Source: Streptomyces sp. NBC_00513 (lineage in GTDB: Bacteria > Actinomycetota > Actinomycetes > Streptomycetales > Streptomycetaceae). Taken from it: a stretch of 64,000 bases of DNA. A program made the translations under genes and the position numbers. The stretch spans positions 1,302,001 through 1,366,000 of the forward strand of contig NZ_CP107845.1 in assembly GCF_041431415.1 (NCBI RefSeq), written 5' to 3'. Below are positions 59,801 through 64,000 of this stretch, piece after piece. The notes beneath the pieces are model-generated. The model worked only from the letters and a program-made list of their open reading frames with translations. It was not told the origin of the DNA and did not search any database. Position 1 is the stretch's first letter; the number at the start of each line of letters is the position of its first letter.

Positions 59801-60335
59801 GCGGGGCGGGGTGGGGGGCCGCGTACAGCCCCGGGTAGTCGACTTCGCCGAGTTCGGGGCGGACGGTGAAGGCGAGCCGCTCGTGGTCGAGGGTGAACCG
59901 GGCGTCCACGCCCGGCTTGTTGCCGCGCGGGTCCACCCGGGCCCAGTGGGCGCTGCCGGGCAGGCGCAGGGCGACGAGGCCGTGGATCAGCGGGCCGGAG
60001 CCGTCGTCCTCGGTCAGACGCTGGTAGCAGAGGGCCGCCGGGATGCCCCGGGCGCGCAACAGCGCGGCGAGGGCGTGGGACTTGGCGTGACAGATGCCGG
60101 TCCGCGCGGCGAGCACATCGGAGGCGCGCCAGGTCACGCGGTCGTCGCCGGCGTCGGCGGAGTGCGTGACGGTGTCGCGGACGAACTCGTAGGCCACGGC
60201 GGCGTAGGCGTACGGGTCGCCGCCCGTGGCGGTCCAGAGCGCGTCGGCGGTCTCGGCGACGAGGGGATGGCCGTGGTCCACCGCCTCGTCGGCCGCGAGA
60301 TAGGCGGGGTCGGGTTGCTCCTGGATCATTTCCAT
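59736..60335 (-). CDS. Transglutaminase-like domain protein
   Basis: The 199-residue protein has a papain-like transglutaminase core: Cys in TGICHAKSHALAALLRARG (near 80), His in IHGLVAL (near 118) and Asp in VDPRGNKPGVDA (near 133). It is probably a cysteine protease or amide-bond enzyme of the TgpA-like group. Start ATG 60335 or 60329 lies inside a perfect inverted repeat. The gene overlaps the MFS gene end by 65 bp. Confidence 0.85.
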   Translation of the reverse strand: MEMIQEQPDPAYLAADEAVDHGHPLVAETADALWTATGGDPYAYAAVAYEFVRDTVTHSADAGDDRVTWRASDVLAARTGICHAKSHALAALLRARGIPAALCYQRLTEDDGSGPLIHGLVALRLPGSAHWARVDPRGNKPGVDARFTLDHERLAFTVRPELGEVDYPGLYAAPHPAPLTALRESADRSELWRRLPTAL

Positions 60336-60345
60336 GATCCAGGAG
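60318..60345. promoter_or_regulatory. Perfect 12-bp inverted repeat over the transglutaminase start
   Basis: CTCCTGGATCAT and ATGATCCAGGAG surround TTCC. The two ATG starts (60335, 60329) lie within it on the minus strand. It could be an RNA hairpin that controls initiation or a regulator site. Confidence 0.7.
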
Positions 60346-60374
60346 CATACCTATGCATGCTTTGGCATGCCTAT
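60345..60374. promoter_or_regulatory. Second repeat cluster upstream of transglutaminase gene
   Basis: GCATGC at 60355-60360 and 60365-60370 flank TTTG, and GCATACCTAT (60345-60354) repeats as GCATGCCTAT (60365-60374) 20 bp apart. It overlaps the expected promoter. Confidence 0.55.
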
Positions 60375-60426
60375 CGCATTATGGGTGTCGAGTCGGCGGC
60401 CCCACCGGGCGTCGGACGGGCGGGCC

Positions 60427-61503
60427 CTACCGGGCCAGCTCCTCCTTCAGCGCCTGGAGGAAGGCGTCGACGTCCTCCTCCTGGGTGTCGTAGCTGCACA
60501 TCCAGCGCACGTCGCCGGCGATCTCGTCCCAGAAGTAGAAGCGGAACCGCTCCTGGAGCCGGCGCGTCGCCGCGTGCGGCAGTCGCGCGAACACCGCGTT
60601 GGCCTGCACCGGGTAGAGGATCTCGACCCCGTCGGTCTCCCGGACACCGGCCGCCAGCCGCTGCGCCATCGCGTTGGCGTGCCGGGCGTTGCGCAGCCAC
60701 AGGTCCTTGGCGAGCAGGGCCTCCAACTGCACCGACACGAAGCGCATCTTGGACGCGAGTTGCATCGACATCTTGCGGATGTGCTTCATCTGCCGGACCG
60801 CGTCGGGGTTCAGCACGACGACCGCCTCGCCGAACATCATCCCGTTCTTGGTCCCGCCGTACGACAGGACGTCCACGCCGGCCGCGTTGGTGAAGGCACG
60901 CATCGGCACGTCGAGCGAGGCGGCGGCGTTCGCTATCCGCGCGCCGTCCAGGTGCACCTTCATGCCCATGCCGTGCGCGTGCTCGCAGATGGCCCGGATC
61001 TCGTCGACCGTGTAGACGGTGCCGAGTTCCGTGTTCTGGGTGATCGAGACGACCTGCGGCATCGCGCGGTGCTCGTCCTCCCAGCCCCAGGCCTGCCGGT
61101 CGATCAGCTCGGGGGTGAGCTTGCCGTCCGGAGTGGGGACGGTGAGCAGCTTGAGCCCGGCCATCCGCTCGGGCGCGCCGCCCTCGTCCACGTTGATGTG
61201 CGCCGACTCGGCGCAGACCACGGCGCCCCAGCGGTCGGTCAGGGCCTGGAGGGCCGTGACGTTCGCACCGGTGCCGTTGAAGACCGGGTAAGCCTGCGCG
61301 TACGGGCCGAAGTGGCTGCGGAAGATCTTCTGCAGATGTTCGGTGTACTCGTCGTCGCCGTAGGAGACCTGGTGGCCTCCGTTGGCCAACGCGATGGCCT
61401 CCAGGATCTCCGGATGCGCCCCCGCGTAGTTGTCGCTGGCGAATCCGCGCACCGCCGGATCGTGGTGGCGGTGCGCATCGGTCTTCCCGCTCGCGGTTCT
61501 CAC
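60427..61503 (-). CDS. Low-specificity L-threonine aldolase
   Basis: The 358-residue protein is a fold-type I PLP enzyme. It has DNYAGAHPEIL, an internal GTGANVTAL, the PLP lysine in SYGGTKNGMMFGE and HLDGARIANA. It cleaves threonine or allo-threonine to glycine and acetaldehyde. GTG 61503 overlaps the SDR stop by four bases; an upstream GTG at 61521 would add six residues. It is the last gene of an operon with SDR and DUF6421. Confidence 0.9.
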   Translation of the reverse strand: MRTASGKTDAHRHHDPAVRGFASDNYAGAHPEILEAIALANGGHQVSYGDDEYTEHLQKIFRSHFGPYAQAYPVFNGTGANVTALQALTDRWGAVVCAESAHINVDEGGAPERMAGLKLLTVPTPDGKLTPELIDRQAWGWEDEHRAMPQVVSITQNTELGTVYTVDEIRAICEHAHGMGMKVHLDGARIANAAASLDVPMRAFTNAAGVDVLSYGGTKNGMMFGEAVVVLNPDAVRQMKHIRKMSMQLASKMRFVSVQLEALLAKDLWLRNARHANAMAQRLAAGVRETDGVEILYPVQANAVFARLPHAATRRLQERFRFYFWDEIAGDVRWMCSYDTQEEDVDAFLQALKEELAR

Positions 61504-62270
61504 GGTTGCGGAGTGAGCCACAGACGCTGTCCGTTCACATCGGGTGCGGGCCGCTCCCAGACGCCGGCGATGGCCTCGGCCAGCTCCTTGACGTCGGTGA
61601 AGCCCGCGAACTTCGCAGTGGGACGCTCGGCGCGCATCGCGTCGTGCACCAATGCCTTGATGACCAGGATCGCAGCCGCGGCGTTCGGGCCGTCCTCGCC
61701 CCCCGCCTTGCGGAAGGAGTCCGCCATGGCGAGCGTCCAGGCCTCGGCCGCCGCCTTGCCCGCGTTGTACGCGGCGTTGTTGGCGACCGGCTTGTGCGCG
61801 CCGGACTGGCTGATCAGGACGTAGCGCCCCCGATCGCTGCGCAGCAGGCCGTCGTGGAAGGCGAGCGAGGTGTGCTGGACGGTGCGGATCAGGAGCTTCT
61901 CCAGGAAGGCCCAGTCCGCCAGGTCGGCGTCGGTGAAGGTCTTGCTGCCGCGCCAGCCGCCGACGAGGTGGACGAGGCCGTCGACCCGGCCGAACTCCTT
62001 CTCGGTCCGCTCGGCCCAGGCCTTGGTGGCCTCCAGGTCGAGGAGGTCCACGGTGTCGCCGACGACGGTGGCGCCGCCGTGTGCGTAGCGGGCCGCGTCC
62101 ACGGCCTCCGCGAGGCGCGTCGGGTCGGCGTCGGCCGCGACGACCACCGCGCCCGCCTCGGCGAGGCGGAGCAGGGCGGCCTGGCCCGCGGGCCCACCGG
62201 CCCCGGCCACCGCGATCACCGCTCCGTGCAGCTTCCCGTCACCGTTGCCGGTGTTACCGGAGCCGTTCAT
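61500..62270 (-). CDS. SDR-family oxidoreductase
   Basis: The 256-residue protein has the NAD(P)-binding AVIAVAGAGGPAGQAALLRLAEAG (GAGGPAG, a variant of GxxxGxG) and the catalytic-type YNAGKAA, with Ser in LISQSGAHK. Short-chain dehydrogenases of this kind have varied substrates. ATG 62270 has AGGAGG at seven bases; a GTG at 62300 overlaps the upstream stop (GTGA). Confidence 0.85.
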   Translation of the reverse strand: MNGSGNTGNGDGKLHGAVIAVAGAGGPAGQAALLRLAEAGAVVVAADADPTRLAEAVDAARYAHGGATVVGDTVDLLDLEATKAWAERTEKEFGRVDGLVHLVGGWRGSKTFTDADLADWAFLEKLLIRTVQHTSLAFHDGLLRSDRGRYVLISQSGAHKPVANNAAYNAGKAAAEAWTLAMADSFRKAGGEDGPNAAAAILVIKALVHDAMRAERPTAKFAGFTDVKELAEAIAGVWERPAPDVNGQRLWLTPQP

Positions 62271-62296
62271 CTGTGCAGCCTCCTGTGGGCGAGAGC

Positions 62297-63703
62297 TCAC
62301 GCGGCGGCCTGCTCGGCCGTCTCGGCGTTCAGGGCGGTGATGCCCTTCGTGGAGGCGATCACACCCTTGAGCTTCTTGGCGAGGGCCTCATAGAACATGC
62401 TCAGGGGAAACTCGTCCGGAAGCACGTCGTCGACGAGCTTGCGCGGAGGCAGGGTGAGGTCGAGGGCGTCGGGGCCCTTCGCCCACTTGGAGCCCGGGTG
62501 CGGGGCGAGGTAGGTGGAGACCAGCTCGTAGGCCTTGAACCAGTGGACGAGCTTCGGGCGGTCGATGCCGGCCCGGTAGAGGTCCTCGATCTCGGCGCAC
62601 AGCTGGTTGGTGACCTGCGGGGCGCGCATCCAGTCGATCTTCAGCTTGTTGTCCGTCCAGCGCACGACGTCGTGCTTGTGGAGGTACGCGAAGAGCAGCT
62701 GGCCGCCGAGGCCGTCGTAGTTGCGGTTGCGGTCGCCGGAGACCGGGAAGCGGAACATCCGGTCGAAGAGGACGGCGTACTGCACGTCACGGCCGTGCTC
62801 GTTGCCCTCGGACTCCAGCTTCACGGCCTCCTTGAAGGCGGTGAGGTCGCAGCGCAGCTCCTCGAGGCCGTACATCCAGAACGGCTGGCGCTGCTTGATC
62901 ATGAAGGGGTCGAACGGCAGGTCGCCGTGGCTGTGGGTGCGGTCGTGGACCATGTCCCACAGCACGAAGGCCTTCTCGCAGCGGTGCTGGTCCTCGACCA
63001 TGGCGGCGATGTCCTCGGGCAGCTCGATGCCCAGGATGTCCACGGCCGCCTCGGTGACCCGGCGGTAGCGCGCGGCCTCGCGGTCACAGAAGATGCCGCC
63101 CCAGGTGAAGCGCTCGGGGGCCTCGCGCACGGCGATGGTCTCCGGGAAGAGCACGGCGGAGTGGGTGTCGTAGCCCGGGGTGAAGTCCTCGAAGGTGATG
63201 CCGAGGAAGAGCGGGTTGTCGTACCGGGTGCGCTCCAGCTCGGCGAGCCACTCGGGCCACACCATCTTCAGCACGACGGCCTCGAAGTTGCGGTCCAGGT
63301 TGCCGTTCTGCGTGTACATCGGGAAGACGACGAGGTGCTGGAGGCCGTCGGCGCGCCCGGAGGCCGGGTGAAAGGCCAGCAGGGAGTCGAGGAAGTCCGG
63401 CACGCGGAAGTCGTCCGCGACCCACTTGCGCAGGTCCGCGACGAGCGCGGCGTGGTACTCGGTGGCGTGCGGCAGCAGCGGGGACAGCGCGAGCACGGCG
63501 TCCGCGACGCGCTCCACGACGGCCTCGACCTCGACGCGCGCGGGGGCTCCCTCGGCCTCGAAGTCGATCGAGCCGTCGGCCGACTGCCAGGGGCGGATCT
63601 CCTCCACGGCGGCCTTGAGCGCGAGCCACGCGGGCTGGTCCACTACCCGCGTTTCCGCGGTTGTCACGGCACCGCCGACGCCCGGCACAAGAGTTTCCGT
63701 CAT
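62297..63703 (-). CDS. DUF6421-type protein
   Basis: The 468-residue protein starts MTETLVPGVGGAVTTAE and has long helical stretches, an internal DRNFEAVVLKMVWPEWLAELER and EDQHRCEKAFVLWDMVHDRTHSHG, plausible metal-binding His residues. It corresponds to what I recall as DUF6421. Function is unknown. ATG 63703 follows GGAGGAAG and a promoter lies just upstream. It is the first gene of an operon with SDR and threonine aldolase. Confidence 0.82.
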   Translation of the reverse strand: MTETLVPGVGGAVTTAETRVVDQPAWLALKAAVEEIRPWQSADGSIDFEAEGAPARVEVEAVVERVADAVLALSPLLPHATEYHAALVADLRKWVADDFRVPDFLDSLLAFHPASGRADGLQHLVVFPMYTQNGNLDRNFEAVVLKMVWPEWLAELERTRYDNPLFLGITFEDFTPGYDTHSAVLFPETIAVREAPERFTWGGIFCDREAARYRRVTEAAVDILGIELPEDIAAMVEDQHRCEKAFVLWDMVHDRTHSHGDLPFDPFMIKQRQPFWMYGLEELRCDLTAFKEAVKLESEGNEHGRDVQYAVLFDRMFRFPVSGDRNRNYDGLGGQLLFAYLHKHDVVRWTDNKLKIDWMRAPQVTNQLCAEIEDLYRAGIDRPKLVHWFKAYELVSTYLAPHPGSKWAKGPDALDLTLPPRKLVDDVLPDEFPLSMFYEALAKKLKGVIASTKGITALNAETAEQAAA

Positions 63704-63738
63704 GTCACTTCCTCCACAGGAGAACCTCACGTCAAGAC

Positions 63739-63768
63739 AGCGTATGCATGTGAGGCTCTCCCACTCAA
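63739..63768 (-). promoter_or_regulatory. Promoter of the DUF6421 operon
   Basis: On the minus strand TTGAGT, an 18-bp spacer and TACGCT occur; the predicted start is near 63732, giving a short 5' UTR with GGAGG. Confidence 0.6.
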
Positions 63769-63784
63769 GAGAGAACTCGGGAAA

Positions 63785-63985
63785 TTATCCTGCCTCACCC
63801 CCCGCTTCGCCGAAATTCTTCCCGTCCTTCACGGTGGAAGCCAAGCCTCCGGTCTTCCCTCCCCATACCCCGCGGACCTGCGAGAACGCCTTCGGGACCG
63901 CTCCGGGCACCGAAGGCGCGCCGGCTCGGGACGTCGAGGACCGAGGGCGGCGGGCCCGCTCCCGACCTCCCGTGATCCTGCTCAC
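63785..63985 (-). CDS. Possible small basic protein, uncertain
   Basis: A 66-residue frame rich in Arg/Gly/Ser/Lys with no family, membrane segment or motif I can name; the middle SQVRGVWGGKTGGLAST could be structured. No good ribosome site is seen before its ATG. It may be a chance frame. Confidence 0.25.
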   Translation of the reverse strand: MSRITGGRERARRPRSSTSRAGAPSVPGAVPKAFSQVRGVWGGKTGGLASTVKDGKNFGEAGGEAG

Positions 63986-64000
63986 TCGGCGCCGCGGAAG

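Noticed and set aside
1..64000. tRNA, rRNA, CRISPR, insertion sequences or attachment sites
   Set aside because: None could be recognised by eye; absence is not proved without a search.

Overview
The window is very GC-rich chromosomal DNA from a Streptomyces or a close relative such as Kitasatospora. The evidence is the strong G/C bias at third codon positions, the many GTG starts, and several families I know mainly from Streptomyces: a streptophobe-type membrane protein, DUF6332, DUF6421, DUF6643, DUF6777, DUF6986 and Rv1733c-type proteins. These family names are recalled, not searched. I see no rRNA, tRNA, CRISPR array, transposase or phage gene. The stretch reads as ordinary chromosome with a signalling-rich first third and a more variable, repeat-bearing middle.

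Layout. 1-6.7 kb: an edge-truncated phosphodiester glycosidase, a PAS-GAF-SpoIIE-HATPase phosphatase, a membrane-anchored DUF6777 protein, a streptophobe-type protein and a small secreted protein. 6.7-11.1 kb: a three-gene leftward operon (two-FHA ABC transporter, SH3-like protein, Ser/Thr kinase) that parallels the mycobacterial pknF/Rv1747 pair. 11.2-16.6 kb: a CDF metal exporter, a Nudix hydrolase, a Tm-1-like protein, and a transmembrane Ser/Thr kinase translationally coupled to a protein with a similar ectodomain. 16.7-29.4 kb: a GNAT-AAA fusion, an alpha/beta hydrolase, a secreted trypsin-like protease, Nudix, Lnt, ADP-ribosylglycohydrolase, a racemase, an HpnB-like glycosyltransferase, DUF6643, MOSC and Rv1733c proteins. 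29.5-39.7 kb: a beta-helix/AAA fusion, a large membrane hydrolase, SRPBCC, a Cds1-like PLP enzyme, an anti-sigma-type kinase, a ROK regulator, AlkB and DUF6332.

39.7-46.7 kb: a more accessory-looking block with a spherulin-4-like secreted protein, a ricin-type lectin, an MFS transporter behind a hairpin, a TetR regulator with two matching operators beside a deazaflavin oxidoreductase, and a 785-bp low-complexity gap. 46.7-64 kb: mostly metabolic genes: a geranylgeranyl-reductase family enzyme, an M20 dipeptidase, an MBL-fold protein, an AAA-Nudix fusion, a LacI regulator, an HpcH/HpaI-type DUF6986 protein, etfBA, a flavin reductase preceded by a 26-residue leader peptide, a thioredoxin, PlsC, an MFS transporter overlapping a transglutaminase-like gene, and a DUF6421/SDR/threonine aldolase operon.

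The most interesting regulatory signals are: a leaderless HVDL-type leader peptide ahead of the flavin reductase; a terminator-like hairpin that buries the Shine-Dalgarno sequence of an MFS gene; a perfect 12-bp inverted repeat over the start codons of the transglutaminase-like gene, next to a second repeat cluster; a pair of identical TetR-type palindromes; and several perfect GC-rich terminators. The most interesting protein-level signals are the kinase with a coupled, look-alike ectodomain partner and three uncommon domain fusions (GNAT-AAA, AAA-Nudix, beta-helix-AAA).
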